Assembly (NCBI GenBank): GCA_023212695.1
Contig: JALCCG010000040.1
Location: 47,547-111,546 of the forward strand
Length of the DNA: 64,000 nucleotides
Direction: 5' to 3'
From: Sporisorium sorghi
Taxonomy: Eukaryota; Basidiomycota; Ustilaginomycetes; Ustilaginales; Ustilaginaceae
The translations under genes and the position numbers were made by a program. Shown here piece after piece: positions 50,875 to 60,743 of the stretch. The notes beneath the pieces were generated by a model, which was given only the letters and a program-made list of their open reading frames with translations, was not told the origin of the DNA and made no database searches. Position 1 is the stretch's first letter, and the number at the start of each line of letters is the position of its first letter.

Positions 50875-50913
<39 letters not shown>

Positions 50914-51359
50914 CGCCTTCTCGAGAAATTCTTCTCAGATGATAGAGTGACACATGCTTACGTACACGCTGCCTCATCTGCAAGGCGCATCTGCAACGTG
51001 CAGCGCCTCTTTTTTCTTTTCTGGATTTGACATGCAAGGCGGCACGCAGCAGCAGCAAATGGCCTGTTCGCCAGTCAACTCACGAGTCGCGACACCTGCG
51101 GCAGGCTGAGACCGACACATGAGCGAGAGAAAGGAGCGGGCCGAGTTACTTTTTGATGCAACGCACAACTCCAACGCTTTGCCGCTGCCGCTCGCTTTGT
51201 TGTAAGCTTCCTCAACCATCATCTCAGTCGGTTGCTCTCGCGCTTGCTGTCAGGTCATTCCGCCATCCAACTGCGCATCGCCGACAACTCTCTCCCTCTC
51301 TCTCGCGCGCACACTTGCATCGCTAAAAGAGCACAGTCGATCGCAACGGGACTCGCACG
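50746..51359. promoter_or_regulatory. Divergent promoter region of utp5 and the Pho85/Cdk5 gene
   Basis: A 36-T run at 50878-50913 sits about 130 bases upstream of the utp5 start. The half near 51360 is C/T-rich. No gene is seen. Confidence 0.65.
50878..50913. repeat. Homopolymer T run, 36 bases
   Basis: Uninterrupted T run inside the divergent promoter region; poly(dA:dT) tracts in such places can exclude nucleosomes. Confidence 0.95.
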
Positions 51360-52349
51360 ATGAACTACGTCCAGCTGGAAAAGCTCGGAGAGGGCACCTA
51401 CGCTACGGTGTACAAGGGGCGATCCAGACTCAACAACGAGATTGTCGCACTCAAAGAGATCCACCTCGATGCCGAAGAGGGAACACCGTCCACTGCGATC
51501 CGCGAGATCTCGCTGATGAAGGAGTTGCGCCACACCAACATTGTACGCCTGTACGATGTGATCCACACCGAGTCCAAGCTGATGCTTGTCTTTGAATTCA
51601 TGGAGCAGGACTTGAAAAAGTACATGGAGATCCACGGCCACCGCTGTGCGCTCGATCCCGTCACCGTACGATCGTTCATGTTCCAGCTGCTCAAGGGCAC
51701 AGCTTTCTGCCACGAGAACCGTGTGCTTCACCGCGATCTCAAGCCTCAGAATCTTCTCATCAACAAGCGCGGCGAGCTCAAGCTGGCCGACTTTGGTCTT
51801 GCTCGAGCTTTTGGTATCCCCGTCAACACGTTTTCCAACGAGGTGGTGACGCTGTGGTACCGTGCGCCCGACGTGCTTCTGGGCTCGCGCACCTACTCGA
51901 CCTCGATCGACATTTGGAGTGCAGGCTGCATCATGGCCGAGATGATCTCTGGCCTCCCACTCTTCCGAGGCCGCGACAACAATGACCAGCTCAACCAGAT
52001 CCTGCGCATCCTCGGCACTCCGGACGAAAATACGATGAAGAGGCTCGTCAACGATTCGCCAGAGATCCAGTTGCGTCCCTTCCCTCGCGTACCTCGCGTG
52101 CCCTTCCAGAACATGTTCCCCAAGGCGCACCCTTTGGCGATTGATTTGCTCGACAAGCTGCTCAAGTTCGACCCCACACAGCGCATCTCGGCGGACGAAG
52201 CGCTGCGCCATCCTTACTTTACCACCTCGGCGGCGATTGCGGGTCTCGCGCACCCGCAGAGCAACAGCCAGCTCAATCTTGGCAACGGCGGGGCACCTCA
52301 GCAGGGCGCTTATCAGCAGCAAGGCATTCCCGGTCAACCTGTTAACTGA
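51360..52349 (+). CDS. cdk5: Pho85/Cdk5-type cyclin-dependent kinase
   Basis: A 329-residue single-exon protein kinase. The glycine loop is [11 protein letters not shown] (about 10-20), the cyclin-binding helix is PSTAIRE (43-49), the catalytic loop HRDLKPQN (124-131), DFG at 144-146, and the activation segment [19 protein letters not shown]. The sequence [18 protein letters not shown] and the start [20 protein letters not shown] are typical of Pho85 in fungi and Cdk5 in animals rather than Cdk1, which has YxxVEKIGEGTYGVVYK. Pho85 kinases with various cyclins control phosphate response, polarity and the cell cycle; in Ustilago maydis the homologue is called Cdk5 and is needed for polar growth. 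The C-terminal 30 residues are Gln/Gly-rich and extend past the kinase fold. Confidence 0.94.
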   Translation: MNYVQLEKLGEGTYATVYKGRSRLNNEIVALKEIHLDAEEGTPSTAIREISLMKELRHTNIVRLYDVIHTESKLMLVFEFMEQDLKKYMEIHGHRCALDPVTVRSFMFQLLKGTAFCHENRVLHRDLKPQNLLINKRGELKLADFGLARAFGIPVNTFSNEVVTLWYRAPDVLLGSRTYSTSIDIWSAGCIMAEMISGLPLFRGRDNNDQLNQILRILGTPDENTMKRLVNDSPEIQLRPFPRVPRVPFQNMFPKAHPLAIDLLDKLLKFDPTQRISADEALRHPYFTTSAAIAGLAHPQSNSQLNLGNGGAPQQGAYQQQGIPGQPVN

Positions 52350-53075
52350 GGTGGTCTATGCGAATGCTCACGGCCGGCCGCGCTCTTCGAGCCAGCTATC
52401 GAGCGCAAAGTTGCTCAGGCCTGCCAAAAGCCATGTTGCGTGGTATACATTCTGCTGTTCACATCCTTCTAGGCCTTCAGAGCTTCCATTCTTCACCTTG
52501 CAGTTACAAAGCATTCTCCCTACAGACTCTGTTCTCCCTTTTCTCCTGGAAGTCTTCTCTCTCTGGTTTCTATCTTGTACAAGTATGCAATGCCTCTATG
52601 ATCCATGTCAGCTGCGTTCAGTTTCAGCTTGTTCGCGTTCAATTTGATTCAAGCAGGACAGGTCACTGTGTCGAGGAGTTGAGGAGTTGAGGAGTACGAT
52701 TGCCACCCATGGCTTGATGAATGCGAGTGTCTGTAATGCGGGATTCGGAAATCGTCCTGCCACACATGATGGTGACGAGAAAGAAAAAGACTGCTGCTGT
52801 GCTGCTGCTGTGGAAAACCTCGACAAAAAATTGGCCGGAGCTTCCGATTCGAGTTCTTCCAAGATCACCATTTTGGACCCTTTTGACAGACCAATCACCT
52901 CTTCCCTTCGTACAGTCACATCCATCAACCACAGCGACCACGCCAGACCGACTGTGCCTGCAACTGGCCTACGACTCCTAACCAAATCTACTCGCCCATG
53001 CCAGCCTAGTCGATCATTCCCTCTTCCAACACAGAGAGCATCAGCACTGGCGCGGTGCTGGCTCGCTCATAGCCC
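52350..53075. other. Intergenic between cdk5 and the unknown gene at 53.1 kb
   Basis: Contains a small direct repeat of GAGGAGTT (nearly three copies at 52673-52695). Open frames on both strands lack domains. Confidence 0.65.
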
Positions 53076-55670
53076 ATGCGACATGCCTCGCAGCTATACA
53101 GAGGGCTGGCAGAAGCCGCACGCTCGTTAGAGAGGCCTTACATCCCTCGGCATGTCCCGCTGCCCTCTTCTAGCTACAGCGCTGTCGCTCAGAGTCCGGC
53201 CACCACGCACCCGCCGCGCCCTCCTCCGCTTGAAAGGGACTCCATCCGAGCAGCAGAGGTGCAGAATTGTCAGGGCAGTTGTCATCTTCCCGAGGAAGTC
53301 GTTCGTCCTCAATTGTCGTCAGAGAAGGATCGATCAGCAGCTGGGGCCCAATCTCGTCACAGCCATGATCAGCCAGCCGCTCTCAACCGGTCACAACTTC
53401 GACAAGGAGAGGCTGTACTTAGGACGGGCCTCAATGATTGCCCGTCAATACCGCGGCCAAAGCAACGCATCTCCCTTCAAACCGATCATCATACCAATGG
53501 AGTTCGTGGTCGATCCCGCTCTCCTCTCGAACGCCAGTCAAAGTCTGCATCCAAAGGCACAGCTTCTCAAACGGGCATCCCTCATCCCAAGTCGACTCGA
53601 GCTCCTGTCAAGCGAAACAATCCTAGGGACTCAGAACCGCCGAGCGCCTTGAAAGCTGTCGCAGCATCCTATCCAGGTCTCAGCGAGATACAGGCAGACT
53701 TGCTGCTGCGAATCTTCCAACAGATCAAAGCTCGACGCTCGCACGCTCCAAGTGCCGTGGTCGCGTGGTACGAGGACTTTGTTTGGACCAGCGAGCGCGA
53801 GTCGCAGGGTGCTCAAACAATCGAGACATCTGAAAGCCTCTCGCTGCTGCTCCGATATGCGTATCAAAGGAACGATCTCCGCTCCCTCCTTCGCCTCGAG
53901 AGCCGCGCGACCCGGACGACTATGCTCAACAAGCACTCTCGCACCGGCGAGTCCATGTCGACTTCGATGCCAAAGGAGCTGGCTGACAGCAAAATGGATG
54001 GTATTTCGGTCTGGCCCGAATCGGACGAAGACCCGAGCATCTTGGCCTACAACCTCAAGGTAGCGTTCGCGGCTAGAGAGGGCAACTGGGTGCAAGTCGA
54101 CGAGCTGCTCAATGATGGCCGTCTCGCTAAGATGAGCCCGGGAAACGCGGCTCGAAGCTCGGCTTTCTCAGCCCGTTCGGCATCTGTGTTGAACTCGATC
54201 GGTTGGGGGAGTCTTCTCCGCTTCGGTCTCGGAAACGTGCAAAAAGTCGAAGTCGATCATACCGGAGGAAATCCGGCTGCGGATACGGCCGAGGAAGCTC
54301 ACCGTGCTGCCATCAACGAATCTGGCGGAGCAAACGAGTCGGTCAGCTCGTTGTTAGAAGACATCGAAGCAGAAAAGGTCAGAAAAGCGACCGAGGACAA
54401 GATGCAGATGCAGGCCAAACTGGCCGTCACCAAACGTCTCTTGCCTGCTCTCTTGAGCTACACCAGTGGATCAAGTGGTGATGGCCGAACAAACAACGCT
54501 ACTTCGTCAAGCGCCCCACGTCAGAGCAGCGCAGATGTGGTAGAGCCCAAGACACCAGCTTGGCTTCTGCAGTCGGTCCTAGCGCAGCTTGCAGACCGAG
54601 GCGAAACAGGATCCATCATCAGGATCGTACAGCTTGCACTTTCGGAGGAGTCGTCCGCAGTCCAACACAGCCCGACTGCAAGCAAAAGGCAACGAACGCA
54701 CATCCTCAACCTGGCATTGACGGCATGCGTGCGCAATCAAAACATCAACCTTGCGGAGACGCTGCGGATCTTCAACAGTCTCACAGGGTCACAGCTTGGC
54801 CAGAGCGTCTCGGGTCCCGCCGTGCTAACCCAACCCACTGTGATGAATGCCGGTCAACGCGCATTGCGCTCACAGTCCCAGCCGTCGGCGATGAAGGACA
54901 ATCCCAAGGATGCGGAGGGCGATTCACAAAAGAGCAGTGCCGGAAGGAGTAAGCAAAAGTGGATGGCGCCCAACGAAGAGTCGCTCGTCTTGGTGTTGAA
55001 AAAAGTGCGGCATCCGCTCTTCCGTGCTGCATGGGCACGCAAGCTAGTCCAAGAGTTTGAACGACTCTTTCCCAACGTCAAGTTGTCAGGGAGGACGTTC
55101 CGCATGATCATTGACAAGTGTGTCAGTCCCGCTGCTCAATTATCATCCTCGAGCGAGCCTGATGACGCTTCGACTCCACCGCCAGCTGCAGCATCAGCAT
55201 CTGCAGATCGCATCGTTGCGAGTGGTCGACGTGGTCGACGTCTGCGCCTAGAAGCCTCCAAACCTTCTCTCAGCACCGACATCGCGCCACCCCACCCCGC
55301 ATCTCCAGCCAGACGCCCGATCGTCAAGCAGTCCATCCTGCTCGCCACACTCGACGACATCGTGAACCGCTTCAACCCTCCTCACAGCAGCAGCAGCCCT
55401 GCACTCCGCTTCCACCTATCCACCACCAACCGCCGCCGCTTCGAACACACGCTGCTGCGCGCCAAGCGCACCTTGCAGGTCAAAAGGGCGTTCCACCAGA
55501 ACGAGCTCCGTGCGTCTCCCGCGTTCAAGATCGACCGAAACGGTCTCGAAACGCACCACACACGTGCGATCACCCAGATCGACACGCTGCTCCACCGCAT
55601 CGCCCACGTCCAGCGTCTTGGTCGCTACCACGAGTCGCACCGCAAGCAGCTCACCCATCCAAACGTCTAG
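53076..55670 (+). CDS. Large protein of unknown function, possibly mitochondrial with PPR-like helices
   Basis: An 864-residue frame with an in-frame stop two codons before the ATG at 53076. The first 27 residues (MRHASQLYRGLAEAARSLER...) are basic and amphipathic, which could be a mitochondrial presequence. Residues about 30-185 are Ser/Pro/Arg-rich and weakly constrained; another frame is also open there (53152-53652), so the N-terminal third may hold a missed intron. From about 190 the protein is helical: LSEIQADLLLRIFQQIKARR, APSAVVAWYEDFVW, ILNLALTACVRNQNINLAETLRIFNSL (resembling a pentatricopeptide repeat) and a basic C-terminus with RFEHTLLRAKRTLQVKRAFHQ. I do not recognise the family. 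A mitochondrial RNA-related role would fit but is only a guess. Confidence 0.65.
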   Translation: MRHASQLYRGLAEAARSLERPYIPRHVPLPSSSYSAVAQSPATTHPPRPPPLERDSIRAAEVQNCQGSCHLPEEVVRPQLSSEKDRSAAGAQSRHSHDQPAALNRSQLRQGEAVLRTGLNDCPSIPRPKQRISLQTDHHTNGVRGRSRSPLERQSKSASKGTASQTGIPHPKSTRAPVKRNNPRDSEPPSALKAVAASYPGLSEIQADLLLRIFQQIKARRSHAPSAVVAWYEDFVWTSERESQGAQTIETSESLSLLLRYAYQRNDLRSLLRLESRATRTTMLNKHSRTGESMSTSMPKELADSKMDGISVWPESDEDPSILAYNLKVAFAAREGNWVQVDELLNDGRLAKMSPGNAARSSAFSARSASVLNSIGWGSLLRFGLGNVQKVEVDHTGGNPAADTAEEAHRAAINESGGANESVSSLLEDIEAEKVRKATEDKMQMQAKLAVTKRLLPALLSYTSGSSGDGRTNNATSSSAPRQSSADVVEPKTPAWLLQSVLAQLADRGETGSIIRIVQLALSEESSAVQHSPTASKRQRTHILNLALTACVRNQNINLAETLRIFNSLTGSQLGQSVSGPAVLTQPTVMNAGQRALRSQSQPSAMKDNPKDAEGDSQKSSAGRSKQKWMAPNEESLVLVLKKVRHPLFRAAWARKLVQEFERLFPNVKLSGRTFRMIIDKCVSPAAQLSSSSEPDDASTPPPAAASASADRIVASGRRGRRLRLEASKPSLSTDIAPPHPASPARRPIVKQSILLATLDDIVNRFNPPHSSSSPALRFHLSTTNRRRFEHTLLRAKRTLQVKRAFHQNELRASPAFKIDRNGLETHHTRAITQIDTLLHRIAHVQRLGRYHESHRKQLTHPNV

Positions 55671-55818
55671 ACCTCTCCCTCTCACACCAGCACGTCTTGG
55701 CGATCATGAAGTGTGGGAAATGTATTGCAGCCGAACCTGAAACTTGAAAGTGCAAAAAAAGTGTGTGTGGGGTATGTGCATGTAAACCAAAACCTCCTCC
55801 TCGTCCCTCAATGCTGTG

Positions 55819-57420
55819 CTAAAGCTCCTCCTCACCATCACTCATACTACTCCCCCTCGCCCGCTTGCCCACCTCGCGCCTCTGAACCGCACACCCGTAC
55901 TGCGCGCCACCCACCAACCACGCCAGATCCCTTTCCAGCCTATTCCTCACCTCGTCCATCGCTTTCCTAATCAGCATCTCCTCCGCCTTCTGCTCGCCCT
56001 CCTTCTTCTGCCCACCCGCCGTACCCGCGCCCTCCAACCCCCTCGCCCAGCCCAGCACCACCTCCTGGGAAAACATCCGTCCATCCCCATTCACCGCCTT
56101 ATCCAGCCTGTGCAGCAGCGTCGTCCACTGCTTCAGAATCGCCGGCATGAGCACAGTCATCAGCGCATCGGGCGACGAGGGTGATGCAAACTGCGTGCCC
56201 AGCATGTGCGCCAGATTGCTGTGCTTACCATACACATCGCTGCTGGCCCCACCGCCGGTCTTGGTGGGCGTGGCCACAGCCCCACCGCCAAACCCAAACG
56301 TCGGCTGGCTCGACGCCGTAAACAGATTAAACGCAAGGCTCGACTTGGTCACGGACGGCAGCAGCGCCTCGATACGCAGCACGCGGCTCGTGATCATCAA
56401 CAGGAAAGTAAACGTAGTCGCAGGGTGCACCTCCTCCCTGTCCGCCTGCAGCCGCGGATCCCGCTCGCGCAGCCGCTGCTCGCGGTCCGCCTCCAGCTCC
56501 GTGACGAAAAATGGCAAATAACCAAGCGCAGCATCGACAAAAGCAGCGATGGGCGCACGCAACCGCGACCACGTATACTCGTGCCGCGGCGAGCTCCCAT
56601 CCGCGACGAAAGGGATCGCGGAGCGGATCGCCTTCTCAAGCTCATCCAACGAGCTCTCGACCGAATCGAGCGAGGGCGTCGGCAGCAACGACAGGATCTG
56701 AGCGGGCAACGTTGCATCCTTGGACTGCAACAGCAGCGACGACAGCATCGAGAGCAGCGAAGGCTTGTCCATGGAGGCGAGCATTTTGCCAATGTCCACG
56801 TCGATGCCAGACATGCCTACGCGATTAGAAAGGCCGAGAGCTTGTCGCTTGGATGCTGAATGAGATGAAGAGGAAGCGTAGAGCGCATTGTTGTGCGACT
56901 GGGCGGGTGTCGATGGCGAGAAGGCGGCCGAAGTTGATGCGGATGCAGATGGTTGTGCTTCGGCGTTGATGAGCCCGAATCCGAGTCCGGCACGCATGCG
57001 CTTGGGCAACACGACCCGCTGAGAAGGCGCAAACGGATCAGACCCCAAGCGGGATCGTTGCGGATGAGCCATGTCTTCATCCTCGTCCACAGCATCATTC
57101 TCCTCGTCGAGGTCGCGCCGACGTTTCACATCTGACCGTCTCGAAGGGCTTCCGGCCGTCGAATGAGCGATCGCATGTGCAGAGGTAGATCCAAAGCCGA
57201 ACATGGGTGATGCTGCTGATGTCGTTGCAGGGGAGGAAGTGCTAGCGTTGTTGCCGCCGAACGAGGAGCCAAAGCCAAATCCAAAGCCGAGTGGACTAGG
57301 AGCGTGATGGACAGGCGCGCTGTTGAAGGGTATCTGGTGGTTGGGGTTGGCTGTCACTGCGGGCGAAGATGATCGTGATGGCGACGCAGACATGACGGAG
57401 AAGATGCCAGATGCGGACAT
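55819..57420 (-). CDS. sts1: Cut8/Sts1-type nuclear proteasome tethering factor
   Basis: A 533-residue single-exon protein ending 148 bases from the convergent unknown gene. Residues 1-200 are Ser/Ala/Gly/Phe-rich with basic patches (RRSDVKRRRDLDEENDAVDEDED), likely nuclear signals. The Cut8 domain lies at about 210-400: IDVDIGKMLASMDKPSLLSMLSSLL, LPAQILSLLPTPSLDSVESSLDELEKAIRSAIPF, then YTWSRLRAPIAAFVDAALGYLPFFV and a helix with TTFTFLLMITSRVLRIEALLP. Cut8 in fission yeast and Sts1 in budding yeast hold the 26S proteasome in the nucleus. The C-terminal 130 residues are helical and end in a Gly/Glu/Arg-rich tail. The helix pattern supports the family; function is taken from it. Confidence 0.8.
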   Translation of the reverse strand: MSASGIFSVMSASPSRSSSPAVTANPNHQIPFNSAPVHHAPSPLGFGFGFGSSFGGNNASTSSPATTSAASPMFGFGSTSAHAIAHSTAGSPSRRSDVKRRRDLDEENDAVDEDEDMAHPQRSRLGSDPFAPSQRVVLPKRMRAGLGFGLINAEAQPSASASTSAAFSPSTPAQSHNNALYASSSSHSASKRQALGLSNRVGMSGIDVDIGKMLASMDKPSLLSMLSSLLLQSKDATLPAQILSLLPTPSLDSVESSLDELEKAIRSAIPFVADGSSPRHEYTWSRLRAPIAAFVDAALGYLPFFVTELEADREQRLRERDPRLQADREEVHPATTFTFLLMITSRVLRIEALLPSVTKSSLAFNLFTASSQPTFGFGGGAVATPTKTGGGASSDVYGKHSNLAHMLGTQFASPSSPDALMTVLMPAILKQWTTLLHRLDKAVNGDGRMFSQEVVLGWARGLEGAGTAGGQKKEGEQKAEEMLIRKAMDEVRNRLERDLAWLVGGAQYGCAVQRREVGKRARGSSMSDGEEEL

Positions 57421-58138
57421 GACTTGCGAGATTGCCGTTTGGAGATATTGATATGGGTCGAGATGGTGAATGAGAAGTGCGTGGAAAAGGTCGAGGAACG
57501 AGAGATAGGGAGATGACTGAAGCGGGGTGCCGCTAGTGTTGAATGCGGCTTGGATCGCAGGCGATGGACCTGCTCACCAGCCACCTGAGGGAGAGTCGAC
57601 AATGATCTTCTTCGGAACTCGAGTTGAGAAAGCTCAAAGAAGAGACGAGGGTGGTAGAGAAAGGTTGGGAAGGAAAGAGTGACGACGACGACGACGAAAG
57701 CAAAAGGATGATTGCGCGTTGCTCAGTCGAGCGTGAGTTGAGTGTTGTTGCTTTGAAATTGTGCCTAATCTCAACCAAAAAAAAAAAATCATCGCCACCA
57801 GACCAGTCACAAAAAAAAAGAGTAACTCCAAGCCGCAGTGTGTGATTGCGAGGAAAAATTGCCGTGACTTCAGAGAAAGGGTGGAGAGTGTGATGTGCTG
57901 AGCGCAAGACCCGCGCTCGAGGTTCAGGCCCCGCAACAGCGACCCCTTGGCTTGCTTTTTTAGCCGCAAAAAAATGCTGACCGGCAGCCACGCAATCACC
58001 GCAATCGGGGATTTTCCCTGTTAGCGTCCCGATCTCCACACCTTTGACAGCAAAGCACAGACGTTTCGCTTCACACTGTCAACCTCAATTCGACATTCGG
58101 ACAAGCTTTCGATTCACTATCTACCTCGAGCAGCAGCA
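57421..58138. other. Intergenic: sts1 promoter and 3' flank of the small hydrophilic gene
   Basis: The minus strand upstream of sts1 is C/T-rich and probably its leader. Two short A runs lie at 57777-57788 and 57813-57821. No gene is supported. Confidence 0.65.
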
Positions 58139-58609
58139 TCACATGTCAGGAGCACGATGAGTGACAGCATCCGTATCCGACGGAGCGTCTGCGCGATAAT
58201 CGGTATTGCCAATCGAATCCTGGATGCTGGGCTGGAACTGTCCACCTCTGGCCTGCTCCGTCGACGAGAACCCTTGGCCCGTCTGGTTCTCCTTGGCGAA
58301 CTGATCGCCACCGGAAGCAGAGAGTCCGTAGCCGCCCTGGTTGATCGTCTCGCCCGTTTCGCGTTGCTCGTCTCCCTCTGGGTTCGGGTGGGCCGAGGAC
58401 TGGTCGGTGAAGTTGTTGTCCGAGGCCAGGCGGTCGTCGCCGACAGAAAGGGGCTGCGTGCCGGCGGTGTCTGTGGTGAGAGTGGAGATGATGGCAAAAG
58501 GGAAGCCGTTGAGCTTTCTGGTGTGACTGCAGAGGTGGTAAGAGCTTGAGACTCCTTCCGACTTCTACTTACTGCTGCTGCTGTTGAGCTCGATGGTGTT
58601 CGAGGACAT
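58139..58609 (-). CDS. Small, highly hydrophilic protein, one intron
   Basis: Preferred model: exons 58573-58609 and 58139-58470, 122 residues. The intron (102 bases) has a GTAAGT donor at 58572, a pyrimidine-rich 3' part and a CTCACCACAG acceptor ending at 58471. The protein starts MSSNTIELNSSSNTAGTQPL and is rich in Gly, Gln, Asp, Ser and Thr with almost no bulky hydrophobics (for example GDDRLASDNNFTDQSSAHP and QGGYGLSASGGDQFAKEN). This composition resembles hydrophilins or stress-related disordered proteins. A second model (donor GTAGAA at 58568, acceptor ending 58527) also keeps the frame and adds HTRKLNGFPFAIISTLTT, giving 142 residues. A longer frame on the same strand (58117-58809) is the wrong frame across the exon and is Ser/Pro/Arg-rich. 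Function unknown. Confidence 0.65.
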
Positions 58610-59213
58610 GTCTGCTGAAAGAGGGTCAATCGAGGATTGAGATGGTGGATCGGATCAGAGATGGGTATCGACACAGGTGTCAGTGATGGTCCATGCTGTT
58701 GCAAGGGCCGTGGCAGAGAACGGTTGGACTGTGCACGCTGGAGTGAGACCGTCGCATCTCCCAGGCAGAACCACACAGCCACCGCTCGATGATCTGCATG
58801 ACCTAGCAACTGACTGAAGCGCCTTGGCCATACTCAAGGACAAGCTCACATGTAGGCGCAAGTAACGCAACACAGCCCCTTTCGCATGATTGCCTTGTGG
58901 CTTCACGACGTCATGAGGATGTGTCGATGCAGTCAACGGCGTGAGTCAGCTGTCACCGACTCGCTTAATTTCTTAACCCTTATTTTTCAGAGGAACCATC
59001 CTTCGAGACCAACACACCTTCGCAATGCAGGTCGCACTCGCCATCATCGTCATCATCATCGTCGGAACAAGCGGGTGACATTGTGAAGCGTGTGCAGGAG
59101 AGTCTAGTATACATATATGTTCGAGGCAGAATTGCATTGGATAGAGAAAAGAGGAACCGGTAACGAGGAACTGTTCTTTGCATAGTTGCGTTTGTTGTGC
59201 GGGATCGATAGCT
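58610..59213. other. Intergenic: promoter of the small hydrophilic gene, 3' flank of the 59.2 kb gene
   Basis: Just upstream of the ATG at 58609 on the minus strand is a TTTCAG sequence that could be an acceptor of a leader intron. Two short minus-strand frames at 58973-59242 and 58980-59183 have no domain. Confidence 0.55.
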
Positions 59214-60743
59214 TCACTGCGACTTGCCCTTGCCGGCGCCAAAGATGGAGCGCAGACCGTCGAGCGAAGGGCGCTTGGACGACTTGGCCTTTGTAGAGGT
59301 CAGCAGCGACTCGGGGCTGCCGTACTCGATGGCCTCGACGCGGATCTCAGGCTTGGAGCCGGAGCGTGTGATGCCCTTGAACGGGTCGCGGAACGTCACT
59401 TTGTTGGGCGAGGCACGCGTGCTCGTCTTGCTGCTCGTTGGAGCAGTGGCGGCTTGTTGGAAAGTTGTGTCGGGTGTGGGGGCTGAGCGCGGTGGAGTAG
59501 CCGTCTTGGGGCTGGGCACCTCTTCGACGTCAGCACGACGGCAGGCTTGAATGTCGATAAACTTGACCTCTCCGCTGTCTATAGTCGCTGCGTTTTCGTC
59601 GGCATCGACAGCCTCCGAGGCGTCTTCGTGCACCGTGTCCATGGACCGGCTGCCGAAGCTGCTGCTGCGAGCGCTGCTGGGCGCGGCTCGCTCGAGCAGG
59701 ACACGGTCACGCTCCTCATACGCCGAGTCTTGCGGCGTAGCTTCGACCAGCCGGATCTGCGGGACGGCGGGCTTGGTGTCAACAGCCGTGTTGATCTTGG
59801 GCAGCTTGGGCGATCCTGCAGGCTTGGCGCGGAACGAGCGCTCCGGGCTCGCCTCGACCGTGCTCGCCTGGCTCGAGGCGCACGAGTCGCTGCGATGGTG
59901 CGAATCGCGATCGTCGTCCGATCCGCCCTCGGAGCTGCTCGAGCTCGATTGCGGACGTCCTCTGTGCGACGTTGTCTTGTCACGAATGGTTGACTGTGGA
60001 CGCTGATCCACCGCCTCGGGATCCGACTGCTCGGGAAGCTTCTGCCTCATGAGATGGATAGATCGCTCGAAAGGCGTCAAGGGGTATAGTCGCAGGGTGT
60101 CGATGATGTCCGAGATCACCTCATCGTCATCCAGCACGCGGTCGAGCGAGGTGGTCGGGCTGGTGGGGCTGCCGGTAGGCGCACCAGTCGAGCTTGGGTG
60201 CTGCGCTAGTGCCGAGCGCTCTCGACGGATCCTCATCCAGCACCGAATCACGTCGGCCAGCACGCGCAGGCTTGTGCTCATATTTCCTTCTGGAGGAATG
60301 CGAGGAGCGCTGCCGTCTTTCTCCTGCGAGCACGTCTCGTAACAGACACCCTTGGCGCCGGGGGAGGACAGGTTGAAAGGCCATGCATATAGCGTCTCGG
60401 TGGGCATGTAGAGCAGCGTCACCGTGAGGCTGGTGTTGGCCGTCTCAGTGCTGGCAGGGGAGGAGGCGCCCGACGACGGCCGGCGCTTCTGCGCCCTAGT
60501 GATGCCGACCACGGACCACTGCTGCGGCGGGTAGCCAGAGGCTGCAAACGTGTCGGCAGAGGGAGACATGAGTGGTGGCGAGCCTGCAGGCGAAGAGGAT
60601 GCAGTGAAGGAAGGACTTGTTGGTGCGGACGACGACTTTTTAAGAATGCTGCGAGGCTGCTGCTGCTGTGGTGATGAACGTGTGGCAACCCTGTGAGGCG
60701 AGCCGGACAGGGTGAAGACATGCGGCGCATGCTGCTGGATCAT
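59214..60743 (-). CDS. Ser-rich protein of unknown function
   Basis: A 509-residue single-exon frame with an ATG at 60743. The first 90 residues are Ser/Pro/Gln-rich. A more ordered part spans about 70-245: QQWSVVGITRAQKRRP, NTSLTVTLLYMPTETLYAWPFNLSS, NMSTSLRVLADVIRCWMRIRRER and VISDIIDTLRLYPLTPFERSIHLMRQ. The rest is Ser/Asp/Glu-rich, with a basic C-terminal segment (NKVTFRDPFKGITRSGSKPEIRVEAIEYGSPESLL, then KSSKRPSLDGLRSIFGAGKG). There is no signal peptide, membrane span or known catalytic motif. I do not recognise it; the consistent codon use and single long frame support a real gene, possibly restricted to smuts. Confidence 0.75.
   Translation of the reverse strand: MIQQHAPHVFTLSGSPHRVATRSSPQQQQPRSILKKSSSAPTSPSFTASSSPAGSPPLMSPSADTFAASGYPPQQWSVVGITRAQKRRPSSGASSPASTETANTSLTVTLLYMPTETLYAWPFNLSSPGAKGVCYETCSQEKDGSAPRIPPEGNMSTSLRVLADVIRCWMRIRRERSALAQHPSSTGAPTGSPTSPTTSLDRVLDDDEVISDIIDTLRLYPLTPFERSIHLMRQKLPEQSDPEAVDQRPQSTIRDKTTSHRGRPQSSSSSSEGGSDDDRDSHHRSDSCASSQASTVEASPERSFRAKPAGSPKLPKINTAVDTKPAVPQIRLVEATPQDSAYEERDRVLLERAAPSSARSSSFGSRSMDTVHEDASEAVDADENAATIDSGEVKFIDIQACRRADVEEVPSPKTATPPRSAPTPDTTFQQAATAPTSSKTSTRASPNKVTFRDPFKGITRSGSKPEIRVEAIEYGSPESLLTSTKAKSSKRPSLDGLRSIFGAGKGKSQ

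Noticed and set aside
51255..52337. 360-codon minus-strand frame opposite the Pho85/Cdk5 kinase
   Set aside because: Overlaps a complete kinase on the other strand and has no domain.
58117..58809. 230-codon minus-strand frame over the small hydrophilic gene
   Set aside because: It reads through the intron and uses the wrong frame in the second exon, giving a Ser/Pro/Arg-rich product.
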